From contig CAWFGS010000001.1 of NCBI GenBank assembly GCA_963815535.1, positions 248,001 to 312,000 on the forward strand: a stretch of 64,000 nucleotides of DNA. Reading direction: 5' to 3'. The stretch comes from CAWFGS01 sp963815535. GTDB taxonomy: Bacteria; Pseudomonadota; Alphaproteobacteria; Sphingomonadales; Sphingomonadaceae. The first letter of the stretch is position 1. Every line of letters begins with the position of its first letter. The translations under genes were made by a program, and so were the position numbers. Of this stretch, positions 39,778 to 48,710 are shown piece after piece. Under the pieces are notes generated by a model. It was given only the letters and a program-made list of their open reading frames with translations. It made no database searches and had not been told where the DNA came from.

Positions 39778-39853
39778 TGGTGCCCAGAGGCAGACTCGAA
39801 CTGCCGACACCACGATTTTCAATCGTGTGCTCTACCAACTGAGCTATCCGGGC
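39778..39853 (-). tRNA. tRNA-Phe (GAA), CCA end encoded
   Basis: Minus-strand cloverleaf of 76 nt including the 3' CCA (39780-39778). Acceptor GCCCGGA pairs with TCTGGGC (one G-U), D-loop AGCTCAGTTGGTAGAGC, anticodon stem CACGA/TCGTG with loop TTGAAAA (anticodon GAA), T-arm with GTTCGAGTC, discriminator A. Sits just after yacG in the same direction. Confidence 0.97.
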
Positions 39854-39941
39854 AACGGCGCCGTCCCATGATCGGGCGGCGCAATTGAGAGGCGCGCTAT
39901 GGCCAAACGGTCGAAGCTTGGCAAGGGTGTTTTCCGCGCGA

Positions 39942-40155
39942 TCAATCGCGATTGTCCCAATCGTCGCGCGCAACCTCTCCGGCGCGGCGGGGCGTCCTGG
40001 CACGGCGTAGCCATCGCCGAACCACTGGTTCAGGTCGCGGTCGCGGCATCCCCGTCTGCAGAACGGGTGATATTCGGCATTGCGAGGTTTGCGGCACATC
40101 GGACATTTGCCGATGGCGGACGGGCTTTGCCGGACTGGTCGGGGGAGGCGTTCAT
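39942..40155 (-). CDS. yacG: DNA gyrase inhibitor / zinc protein YacG (frameshifted)
   Basis: About 70 residues. Zinc-binding Cys4: KCPMCRKP then YHPFCRRGCRDRDLNQWFGDGY. One break after the start (MNASPDQSGKARPP) and one after GRPAAPE, where another frame gives EVARDDWDNRD and a stop at 39942-39944. The ATG at 40153-40155 overlaps the RNase E/G stop (ATGA). YacG binds GyrB and blocks gyrase in E. coli. It is the last gene of infA-maf-RNase-yacG before tRNA-Phe. Confidence 0.85.
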
Positions 40156-41132
40156 CGTGGTACAGATTGCGCGAACCCGCCATCGATCGCAAGGGTATCG
40201 TCGCTTGCGCAGCGAATATCCCGGCCGGTCCGGGCAGCCAATTCGGGCAATCCAATCGTCCGTCATGCCCGCAAGAACGGTGGGATGTGCGGTCAGCAGC
40301 AGCGCACCGGGCTGCGGGACCGCTTCTGCCCGACGCAGCAACATGCGCGCGCACACCGCGCCCGCACGGTCGCCCATGATACGGTGCAGCAGCGGACACA
40401 CGTTCCAACCGCGCGACGATACTGCACGAAACCGAATCCGTTCATGGCCGTGCGTTCATGCGGCCAATGATCGAGTGCATCCGCCAGCCCCATATCGATC
40501 GCCCTGCGCTGCGCCTTGCCTGGCAAAGTCGGGAAATCGATGCCGATCGAGCCGCCGAGATCGAAGCGAGCGAGAGCATCGGCTATCGGCAGGATCGCGC
40601 CGGTTGCCGCCAGTTCCGGGGTTGCCGCCGTCGATATCGATCACGGTCATCGCAGGCGTAACGGCGAACAGCGAGCGCACCGTCGGCGTAATCGATGGCG
40701 CCGGACCAGCACTCTGCGAACAGCTCGTTCCAGTCTCCTTCTAGAAAGCGGGCGACATTCTTTACGTCGTGCCCTTCGTGGCGAAGGGTGTCAGCGAGTG
40801 ATCGGCGGCGGTTTTGGTGGGGTGACGATGGGGCGGCATTGCGCCAGTTTGAACCGTCCGCGTTCGGCGATTGCGGGGCGGGTGACCGCGACGCGCAAGG
40901 CGGCCCCTTCGCTTGCATCTTTCGGCAAGCGATCGACCAGCGCCTGCTCCCCATTCGGGAAGCGGACCGTGCCACGACTTGCCTCGGCGACCCGGTCGGT
41001 CAGAACCGCATCATCGACCTGCCCGGCAACCAGACCGGTCAACCAGTCCATCCGGGCCGCGACGATCCGGCCATCGACGACCCGAACCGCTCGATGTTCG
41101 CCGATGCCGTGTTCGACCAGCCAGTCAGCCAA
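40152..41132 (-). CDS. Ribonuclease E/G family protein (frameshifted)
   Basis: About 325 residues, the short sphingomonad form. Visible: EHGIGEHRAVRV at the start, AARMDWLTGLVAGQVDDAVL, RFPNGEQALVDRLPKDASEGAALRV, VIDIDGGNPG (catalytic Asp region of RNase E/G reads VIDVNTG-like), FDLGGSIGIDFPTLPGK, MCPLLHR and the end AIDGGFAQSVPR. At least four breaks (near 40780, 40640, 40560, 40400 and 40190). Start is uncertain: TTG 41132 fits the stop of maf, whereas ATG 41171 would overlap maf by 47 bases. Single-strand endoribonuclease acting in rRNA or mRNA processing. Confidence 0.78.
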
Positions 41133-41709
41133 CGGCGAAGCCGGACGATTGCAAAAGAATGCGGGTTTCATACAATGGCAGCCCGACCACGCCGGAATGG
41201 CTGCCCTGTATCCAGCTGATCAACCCTTCCGCCGATCCCTGAATGGCGTAGCCGCCCGCTTTGCCGCGCCATTCGCCCCCATCGATATAGGCTTCCAGCT
41301 CGTCGTCGGTCAGGCGTTTGAACTTTACGGCGGTTTCGGACAGTTTTTCCCTGACCGTGCCGTCCGGCGCGCGCAGGGCGATGGCGGACCAGACCCGGTG
41401 GCGGCGACCCGACAGCAGATTGCAGGCAAGCGCGCGCGGTTGCCTCGTCTTCGGCCTTGGGCAAAATGCGCCGCCCGGCTGCGACCACGGTGTCGCCCGC
41501 CAGAACGAAGCGCGGCATCGTCCGCTGCCGCCACCGCCTTTTCGCGCGCCATGCGGATGGCATAGAGGCGCGGTAATTCCGCGCGGCGGGGCGTTTCGTC
41601 GATATCGGCAGGCGCGATCGCATCGGGCACAACGCCGATCCGTTCGAGCAATTGTGCGCGACGGGGGCTGGCCGATGCCAGTATCAGACGTCGGGTAATC
41701 AGCCGCCAT
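41125..41709 (-). CDS. maf: Maf family nucleotide pyrophosphatase (frameshifted)
   Basis: About 195 residues. N-terminal LILASASPRRAQLLERIGV, EKAVAAA, LAGDTVVAAGRRILPKAEDE, then the signature FKRLTDDELEAYIDGGEWRGKAGGYAIQG and ending GLPLYETRILLQSSG. The pieces lie in three frames (breaks near 41690, 41520 and 41430). Removes non-canonical or methylated nucleotides, or acts in cell division. 24 bases downstream of infA, in the order infA-maf-RNase-yacG. Confidence 0.88.
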   Translation of the reverse strand: MAADYPTSDTGIGQPPSRTIARTDRRCARCDRACRYRRNAPPRGITAPLCHPHGARKGGGGSGRCRASFWRATPWSQPGGAFCPRPKTRQPRALACNLLSGRRHRVWSAIALRAPDGTVREKLSETAVKFKRLTDDELEAYIDGGEWRGKAGGYAIQGSAEGLISWIQGSHSGVVGLPLYETRILLQSSGFAVG

Positions 41710-41732
41710 CGGCTAACGCTGCGAAACGATGG

Positions 41733-41999
41733 TTACGCAGCCGGACCCGGACCTGGCCCCTGGCCGGGGCCACCGCGACCGGGCATGAACCGATAAGTTA
41801 TGCGCGCCTTCGTCAAATCGTATGGCGTCAGTTCGCACAGCACTTCATCGCTGACCAGCACGCGAATGCGGTTCTTGCGCATCTTGCCGGCGGTGTGTCC
41901 CAAAACCTCGTGACCGTTTTCAAGCTCTACCCGGAACATCGCGTTGGGCAGCAATTCCACCACCTTGCCGCGCATTTCGAGGAGTTCTTCTTTGGCCAT
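41733..41999 (-). CDS. infA: Translation initiation factor IF-1 with C-terminal tail
   Basis: 88 residues. The first 72 are a canonical IF-1 OB-fold (MAKEELLEMRGKVVELLPNA, GHTAGKMRKNRIRVLVSDEV, ITYRFM). They are followed by a 16-residue Gly/Pro tail PGRGGPGQGPGPGPAA, absent from the 71-72 residue standard protein. Start chosen at MAKEELLEM; the longer in-frame beginning at 42062 is not needed. Head of the infA-maf-RNase-yacG operon. Confidence 0.94.
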   Translation of the reverse strand: MAKEELLEMRGKVVELLPNAMFRVELENGHEVLGHTAGKMRKNRIRVLVSDEVLCELTPYDLTKARITYRFMPGRGGPGQGPGPGPAA

Positions 42000-42205
42000 A
42001 ATTGTTCCGGTTTCCTGATCGGGGATTGATTGCCACGCGCCCATAGTCGTTGCGCGGATCAAAAGGGAAGCGGGAACGACTCGCCTGTTTTTCCGCGATG
42101 CCGAACGATTGCACGCGATAGTGGCGATTGCCGTTCATCCTGCGCTATGGGTCGTTGCACGATAAGGCGTTGTCGCGCCGCTTTTATCCCGTGAATGGAT
42201 ATCCG

Positions 42206-44677
42206 ATGAAATTACGAATATGCATTGTTCGCCGGGACCGGTGCGGTCGCCTTGATGGCTTGGAATCCCTCGCCCGCAATCGCCCAGACGGTGGACCCGG
42301 CACGAGAGCCCGCGCCGATCGCGGAACCGGACGAAACGCCGGATGACAATACGATTATCGTGCGCGCGCAGCGCTTGCGCGGGCAAGTCATGTACGGAAC
42401 AGCCGCCCATCGTCGAATATGACGAACAGGATATCGGTGCATTCGGTGCAGGTTCGATCGCGGAACTGGCGCAATCCATTTCCGCCGATAGCGGTTCTGC
42501 GCGCGGGCGGGGCGGGGGGCAACCGGTGTTCCTGGTCAACGGCATTCGCGTCGCCAGTTTCCGCGAATTTCGTTCCTACCCCCCGGAGGCGTTGAAGAAG
42601 GTCGAAGTTCTGCCCGAAGAGGTTGCCGCCCGTTTCGGCTTCCCGCCGATCGCCGCGTCGTCAATTTCATCCTGAAGGACAATTTTTCCAGCCGGGAAAT
42701 CGAACTGGGTTACGAACAGCCCGATCGCGGCGGCTATCACAACACCGAACAGGAATTCACCCTGCTGCAGATTACCGGCGGTGGTCGGTTGAACGTGAAT
42801 ATCGAACGCGAGGACAATTCGCTTGCTGACCGAGGGGGAACGCGGCGTCATTCAGAACCCCTCCTCCATCCCGACGATTGCGGGCGATCCCGATCCGGCC
42901 GCATTTCCGAAGCCTGGTGGCCGATGCGACATCGTTCGAAGCGACTGCGAATTACGCCAGCGCCTTCATCGATACCGGCGCATCGCTGAGCCTGAATGCG
43001 ACGTACGAACGCAACGACAATATCGCCCTGTCCGGCCTCGATACTGTGGTGCTTGAGCGACGGCACGACGCAACAGATCCGCACTTTCAACCGGAACGAT
43101 CCATTGAAACGCGTATTTTCCAGCGACAATTTCTCCGCTGCGGGAAGTTACAACGAAGTCGTTGCGGGTTTTCAGACGACGCTGACCGTCGATGCAGGAT
43201 ACAGTGCGGCGACCACTCTGGTCGACCGGCGTGCGGACACTGCCGCGTTGCAAGAGGATGCGGCGGCGGGGCTTTTCGCACTGGACGCGCCGTTGCCCGC
43301 TTTCGCCGATGCCGGGTTCGACACGGCGAAAACCAACACCACCAGCGTCAGCCAGCAAGCTGACGGCGCAGGGTCAGCTGGGCGATTTGCCGGCGGGCGA
43401 AATCGCGACGACGTTCGATGTCGGTTACGATTGGGACCGCATCGAAAGCACGGATACGCGCATCCTGACGGGCACGCGGGGCTGACCCAGCTGGTGCGCG
43501 GCGACCTGTCGGGCGGGGTGTCCGTCGTGGTGCCGATCACCAGCGCCCGCCGCGACGTGCTGGGATGCGATCGGCTCGCTGTCGCTGAACGGCCAGGCCC
43601 GGTTCCGCCACCTGTCGGATTTCGGCACCTTGTTCCGCTGGAACGCGGGCGTGACCTGGTCGCCGACCGACAAGCTGACCTTTACCGCAAGTTACACCGA
43701 TGCAGAGGCCCCGCCCAGCCTGGCGCAATTGGGCAATCCGCAGATTGTAACGTTCAACGTGCCGGTGTTCGATTTCGTGCAACAATGAAAGCGCGCTGGT
43801 GCAACTGACCAGCGGTGGCAATGCGGACCTGTTGGCCGAAAAGCCAGAAGGACTGGAATTTCGGCGTGAACTGGGAATTGCCGTTCATCGACAACACCCG
43901 CTTCACTTCCAACTACATCCGCAACCGGTCGAACAATGTGACCGCCGCGTTCCCGACGTTGACGCAGGCGATCGAAACTGGCGTTTCCTGACCGGGTGGT
44001 TCGCGGTGCGGACGGAACCTTGTTGGCCATCGACCAGCGACCGGTCACGTTCGCAGAAGTTCGCGAGGAACGATTGACCTTCGGTTTGAATACGCGTGGC
44101 CGGGTTGGCAAAGCCAAGAGTTCCCGAAGGCGGGGAAGGCCGTGGTGGTCGCGGAGGCCGTGGGGGTGGCGGCGTGCCGCCAACTGGGCGGCGGTGGCGG
44201 CGACGGGCGCGGGTTCTTCTGTTCGTCAGCATCAACCACACGCTGCAGCTGGAAAACGAAATTCTGATCGCGCCGGGCGTACCGGTGTTGCGCCCGCTGG
44301 ATGGTGACGCACCGGGACAGGTCCGCAACACGACTTCGCTGGAGGCGGGGTTGTTCTGGGGCGGTTTCGGCACGCGCCTGTCGGCCGATTACACCGGATC
44401 GAACGATATCGACGGCAGCGGGCTGCCGGGATCGACCGATCTGACTTTCGGCGAGCTGGCCACGGTCGATCTGCGCGTGTTTCTGGATCTCGGCGAATTG
44501 TTCGAACGCGAGGATGGCCCGCTCGACGATTTGCGGATCAGTTTCCGTGCGGACAATCTGTTCGACGGACGCCGCCGCGTGACCGATCAGAACGGCGTTA
44601 CCCCGATCAATTTCCAGCCTTTCCTGATCGATCCGATCGGGCGCTATCTCGGCTTCGAAGTGCGAAAACTGTTTTGA
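42206..44677 (+). CDS. TonB-dependent receptor-like outer-membrane protein (heavily frameshifted)
   Basis: About 820 residues. Signal peptide ends AIAQT. A plug-like domain follows: FLVNGIRVASFREFRSYPPE and VEVLPEEVAARFGFPP. Then barrel strands: FSSREIELGYEQPDRGGYH, ITGGGRLNVNIERED, GVTWSPTDKLTFTASYTDAE, EAGLFWGGFGTRLSADYTGS and the end RISFRADNLFDGRRR then GRYLGFEVRKLF (terminal Phe). A Gly/Arg-rich insert lies near 44120-44210. Around ten breaks between 42240 and 44220; the last 450 bases are clean. A TonB box is not visible. No ABC or regulatory partner adjoins, so the ligand is unknown. Confidence 0.78.
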
Positions 44678-44696
44678 TCGCGCGCAAAGCTGCCCG

Positions 44697-45900
44697 TCAG
44701 ACAGCCTCGCCCGCCGCGAAGCCGCTGGCCCAGGCCCACTGAAAATTGTAACCTCCCAACCAGCCGGTAACGTCGACGGCTTCGCCGATGGCATAAAGGC
44801 CCGACACCGACTTCGCTTCCATCGTACGGGATGACAATTCGGATGTGGCAATGCCGCCCGCCGTCACTTCCGCCTTCGCATATCCTTCCGTTCCGTTGGG
44901 CCGGAACTCCCAATGCGCCAGCTTGGCCTCGACCGCGCGCAGCACTTTGTTGGGTATATTGCCCAAATCGCGTCCTGCCCCGAATTCGTTTCCGAGCAAA
45001 TCGGCCAGAATATCCGCCAGTCGCGCGGGTAGAAGATCGCGCAAGGCCGCCCGCAACGACGCGCCGGGCTGGCCATTCTTCGTTGCGACCAGCCAGTCAG
45101 TCGTCTGCGGCAGGTAGGAAACACACCGCAATCGGATCGCCATGCTTCCAATACGAACTGACCTGCAACATCGCCGGCCCGGACAATCCACGATGGGTGA
45201 ACAGCGCCGCTTCGTCGAAAGCGGTCTTGCCGTGGCGCGCGACGACCGGGGCGGCAACGCCAGACAATTCGCGGAACAGCACTTCCTCCCCGCCAAGCGT
45301 AAAAGGGACCAGCGCAGGGCGCGGCTCGACCACTTTCAGGCCGAACTGCCGCGCCAGCCCATAGGCAAAATCGCTCGCGCCCATTTTCGGGATCGACGGT
45401 CCGCCGGTGGCAATGACCAGCGATCGTGCGGAAAAGATCGCACCGGTCGTCTCCACCGTGAATGCCCCATCATCGTCGTCGTCATCGTCGTGGGACACAC
45501 CGGTCACCTCGGCTTCGCAGCGAAGTTCCACCGCCCCTTTCGCGCATTCGGCCAGCAGCATGTCCACGATCTGTTGCGCGCGCCCGTCGCAGAACAGTTG
45601 GCCCAATGTCTTTTCATGATACGCGATGCCATATTCTTCGACCAAACGTATGAAATCGTTGGCGGTGTAGCGGCTCAACGCCGATTTCGCGAAATGCGGA
45701 TTCGCGCTGATGTAGCGATCGGGTGCCGTGTGGATATTGGTGAAATTGCAACGCCCGCCGCCGGAAATCAGGATTTTCTTGCCCGGCCGGTCGGCCTTGT
45801 CGATCAGCAGCACTTTGCGGCCCCGCTGGCCGGCGGTCGCCGCGCACATCAGACCCGCCGCACCGGCGCCCAGCACAATCGTATCGTATCGTAACGTCAT
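44697..45900 (-). CDS. NAD(P)/FAD-dependent oxidoreductase, HI0933/YhiN family (one frameshift)
   Basis: About 400 residues. FAD site DTIVLGAGAAGLMCAATAG near the N-terminus, then GKKILISGGGRCNFTN (HI0933 signature), LFCDGRAQQIVDML, LVIATGGPSIPKMGASD and the C-terminal GGIATSELSSRTMEAK with LYAIGEAVDVTGWLGGYN. A poly-Asp run of seven (about 45472-45492, alternating GTC/ATC on the plus strand) sits mid-protein. One break near 45110. Start MTLRYDT at 45900 is chosen over an upstream ATG at 45927. Divergent from uvrC. Confidence 0.88.
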
Positions 45901-45989
45901 GATGCCCCGTAACATACCCTGCGACACATAGTGAAAAGCGCGGAAGCGGGGGGTGCCAAAACGAGGCCCCGTCCCCTATCTGTTCCCGC

Positions 45990-47942
45990 ATGGCCGATAT
46001 CAAATCAGGTTCCCCGCACAATCCCCACGGCGCGGGCCGTTTCAACGAAGGGCGTGCCGCCTACACCGTCGCCAGCGCCACGCCGGATTTCGACGCCGGG
46101 ATCGCTGCAATCCGCAACGTCGTCCGCACTTTGAAGCCGACACCGGGCGTTTACCGCATGCTCGATACGCGCGGCGATGTCCTGTATGTCGGGAAAGCCC
46201 GCGCGCTGAAAAACCGGGTGGCGAATTACACCCAGATTTCGGGTCTGACGCAGCGTTTGCGCCGGATGGTCAGCCAGACCCGTGCGATGGAAATCGTCAC
46301 CACCAATTCGGAAGCCGAGGCGCTGCTGCTGGAAGCGCAATTCATCAAACGATTTCGCCCGCCTTTCAATGTCTTGCTGCGCGATGATAAATCTTTTCCG
46401 TTCATCCTGCTGCGCGACGGGCATGATTTTCCGCGCATCATGAAACATCGCGGCGCGCGCAGGGCGAAAGGGAATTATTACGGCCCCTTCGCCAGCGCGG
46501 GCAGCGTGAACACCACCATTAATGCGCTGCAGAAACTGTTTCTGTTGCGATCGTGCACCGACAGTTTCTTCAGCCGCCGCGAACGCCCGTGTCTGTTGTA
46601 TCAGATCAAACGCTGCAGCGCGCCGTGCGTCGGACGGATCGACGAGGCTGGGTATGAAGAGCTGGTGAAGCAGGCAAAGGATTTCCTTGGCGGTAAATCG
46701 GGCGCGGTGCAGACCGATCTGCAACAACAGATGGCGATTGCCGCGGATGCGCTGGATTTCGAAACCGCCAGCATATTGCGCGACCGGTTGCGCGCGGCGA
46801 CGTTCATTCAGGGCAGTCAGGCGGTCAACGCAAGCGGCGTCGGCGATGCGGACGTGTTCGCGCTGGCGGCGCAGGGCGGCCAGATCGCGGTGCAGGCATT
46901 CTTCATTCGCGGCGGGCAGAATTGGGGCCACCGCGCCTTCTTCCCGCGCCATACGCAGGACGTGGACAAGGAACAGGTACTGGCGAACGTGTTGACCCAG
47001 TTCTACGAAGAAGTGCCGCCGCCCAAGACCATTCTGGTCGATCGCGACTTGCCGGAACAGGAACTGCTGGAAGAAGCGTTCTGCGCCAGTGCCGGGCATC
47101 GCGTGGCGATTTCCATTCCCCAGCGCGGCGACCGGCGCGGGCTGATGAAACAGGCGCAGCGCAACGCGGTGGAGGCGTTGGAGCGGCGCTTGGCCGAAAC
47201 CGGAACCAAAGCGAAGACCCTGCGCGAACTGGCTGAATTTCTTGAATTGTCGGATATTCCGCAACGGGTCGAAGTGTATGATAACAGCCATATTCAAGGC
47301 GCGAAGGCGGTCGGCGGGATGATCGTCGCCGGGCCGGAAGGTTTCGTCAAAAACCAGTATCGCAAATTCAACATCAAGTCCGCCCAGACCAACGACGATT
47401 TCGGCATGATGCGCGAAGTGATGGAGCGCCGGTTCGCGCGCGCGCTGAAAGACGATCCGGACCGCGCAAAAACGGGCGACAATATCGTCTGGCCCGATCT
47501 GGTGCTGATCGATGGCGGGAAAGGGCAGATGAGCAGCGTTCGCGACACGCTGGAGGAGTTGGGGATCGAGGACGTTCCGCTGATCGCAATCGCGAAGGGG
47601 CCGGATCACGGGCGGGAAGGGCGCGAGGTGTTTCATTTCCCCGACGGGCGCGAGAAAACTCTGCCGGTCAATTCCCCTGTCCTGTACTTACTGCAGAACT
47701 GGCGGGACGAGGTGCATCGGTTCGCCATCGGCGCCCACCGCGCAAAACGCAGCCGTGCGATCACGGCGTCGCCTCTGGATGAAATCCCCGGTGTCGGCCC
47801 GGCACGCAAGAAGGCGCTGCTGTTGCATTTCGGCACAGCGGGAAAGGTCCGCGCCGCGTCGCTCGACGATTTACAACGCGCGCCCGGCGTCAGCGCGGCG
47901 GTGGCGCAGACTATCTACGATTACTACCACGCAGGCGGCTAA
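45990..47942 (+). CDS. uvrC: Excinuclease ABC subunit C
   Basis: 650 residues, intact. Makes both incisions in nucleotide excision repair. GIY-YIG nuclease: PGVYRMLDTRGDVLYVGKA with NRVANYTQ (about 50-85). UVR motif DFETASILRDRLRA near 250. C-terminal endonuclease V-like domain: EVYDNSHIQGAKAVGGMIV, WPDLVLIDGGKGQMSS, and two HhH motifs at the end (LDEIPGVGPARKKALLLHFG). The start follows 90 bp after the divergent flavoprotein gene. Confidence 0.96.
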   Translation: MADIKSGSPHNPHGAGRFNEGRAAYTVASATPDFDAGIAAIRNVVRTLKPTPGVYRMLDTRGDVLYVGKARALKNRVANYTQISGLTQRLRRMVSQTRAMEIVTTNSEAEALLLEAQFIKRFRPPFNVLLRDDKSFPFILLRDGHDFPRIMKHRGARRAKGNYYGPFASAGSVNTTINALQKLFLLRSCTDSFFSRRERPCLLYQIKRCSAPCVGRIDEAGYEELVKQAKDFLGGKSGAVQTDLQQQMAIAADALDFETASILRDRLRAATFIQGSQAVNASGVGDADVFALAAQGGQIAVQAFFIRGGQNWGHRAFFPRHTQDVDKEQVLANVLTQFYEEVPPPKTILVDRDLPEQELLEEAFCASAGHRVAISIPQRGDRRGLMKQAQRNAVEALERRLAETGTKAKTLRELAEFLELSDIPQRVEVYDNSHIQGAKAVGGMIVAGPEGFVKNQYRKFNIKSAQTNDDFGMMREVMERRFARALKDDPDRAKTGDNIVWPDLVLIDGGKGQMSSVRDTLEELGIEDVPLIAIAKGPDHGREGREVFHFPDGREKTLPVNSPVLYLLQNWRDEVHRFAIGAHRAKRSRAITASPLDEIPGVGPARKKALLLHFGTAGKVRAASLDDLQRAPGVSAAVAQTIYDYYHAGG

Positions 47943-48287
47943 TCAGGCCGCAGCGCGGAGGTAGGTTGCGTTTTGAGCGAGGGGTGTCAGCGACCGGATC
48001 AACGCATCCACCTGCGACGATCGCATCAGCCAGCCGGCGTGGCGGCGAGCGAGATCGACATCGTTGTGCGCGATGGCATCGACGATCAACAGCAGCGAAT
48101 GTTCGTGCGGGGTCGGGGGCTGCGAGGCGTCATCGGCGATCCGCAGAGCACTCCGCGAACCGCCCTTCAAGACCGCGACTGCACGTTTTAACGACCAGAG
48201 AGCGACTTTACCGCGTGCACGACCCGCTGGTGGACGCAATTCGTCATTCGCCACATCGAACCAAAGCGTGCGAAACTGTTCGATCAT
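47943..48287 (-). CDS. Hypothetical protein
   Basis: 114 residues, intact. Starts MIEQFRTLWFDVANDELRPP; the C-terminal two thirds are helical with LLLIVDAIAHNDVDLARRHAGWLM and ending SLTPLAQNATYLRAAA. No family recognised. The ATG at 48287 is preferred to 48341 because of the hydrophobic N-terminus. The stop directly abuts the uvrC stop (convergent). Confidence 0.55.
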   Translation of the reverse strand: MIEQFRTLWFDVANDELRPPAGRARGKVALWSLKRAVAVLKGGSRSALRIADDASQPPTPHEHSLLLIVDAIAHNDVDLARRHAGWLMRSSQVDALIRSLTPLAQNATYLRAAA

Positions 48288-48342
48288 TAAAAACTCTCCA
48301 ACTGCTATTGCGAATGAAACGCATTTGCGGAGGGGAGTCAAT

Positions 48343-48373
48343 AAAAAAGGGCGGTGTGGCGGCCGCCCTTTTT
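48343..48373. terminator. Perfect bidirectional terminator hairpin
   Basis: Eleven-base arms AAAAAGGGCGG (48344-48354) and CCGCCCTTTTT (48363-48373) around an 8-base loop. It lies between the hypothetical gene (47943-48287, minus) and the end of the Cys-rich mini-gene (48390). On the minus strand it ends the transcript of the mini-gene. Confidence 0.9.
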
Positions 48374-48389
48374 CATCGTGCCTATCGAA

Positions 48390-48557
48390 TCACGCGACTT
48401 TGCGATCGGCATCTTGCGCTGCGACGAATTCACCGCACCAATCGTCCTGTGCCACGTTCGGCCACTGCGCCTTAGTATCGCCTTCCTGGGGCGATGGCGC
48501 GTAACGACGACATTCGGTTTGCTGGCTCTGGAAGAACTTACACTGACTGCACTGCAT
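48390..48557 (-). CDS. Cys-rich mini-protein (CxxC...C...WCGEF)
   Basis: 55 residues: MQCSQCKFFQSQQTECRRYA, then WPNVAQDDWCGEFV. Four cysteines in the order C-x2-C, then C-R-R-Y, then W-C-G-E-F suggest a small zinc finger or iron site; a similar pattern occurs in phage and plasmid mini-proteins. The ATG at 48557 follows an excellent AAGGAGG (8-base spacer). The surrounding 150 bp are clearly AT-rich compared with the rest of the window. Function unknown. Confidence 0.75.
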   Translation of the reverse strand: MQCSQCKFFQSQQTECRRYAPSPQEGDTKAQWPNVAQDDWCGEFVAAQDADRKVA

Positions 48558-48625
48558 GATGATTGCCTCCTTATAAATATAACTTACCAACACATCATAA
48601 TCGAATACGTTCCGAAAAGTCCAAT

Positions 48626-48645
48626 AATAACATCGACTTGTTATT
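48626..48645. promoter_or_regulatory. Palindromic operator candidate upstream of the Cys-rich gene
   Basis: AATAACA (48626-48632) and TGTTATT (48639-48645) pair perfectly around six bases, in an AT-rich region 69-88 bases upstream of the Cys-rich gene start. TTGGAC-like and TATGAT-like elements lie between the palindrome and the gene on the minus strand, so the site sits where a regulator would act. The rest of 48558-48710 shows no gene. Confidence 0.4.
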
Positions 48646-48710
48646 GACATTCATTCGCAGATACTAATCGTCAGTATGTTGGCGACAAGTGTTATTGATA
48701 GCTATTATCA

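Noticed and set aside
40030..41700. Many short frames suggesting a cluster of small novel genes
   Set aside because: They are fragments of RNase E/G, maf and yacG broken by frameshifts; corrected frames restore overlapping stop/start codons.
42830..44100. Apparent set of small ORFs as a toxin or peptide cluster
   Set aside because: All belong to one frameshifted TonB-dependent receptor.
46005..47636. 543-codon minus-strand frame opposite uvrC
   Set aside because: Shadow of an intact, motif-complete uvrC.
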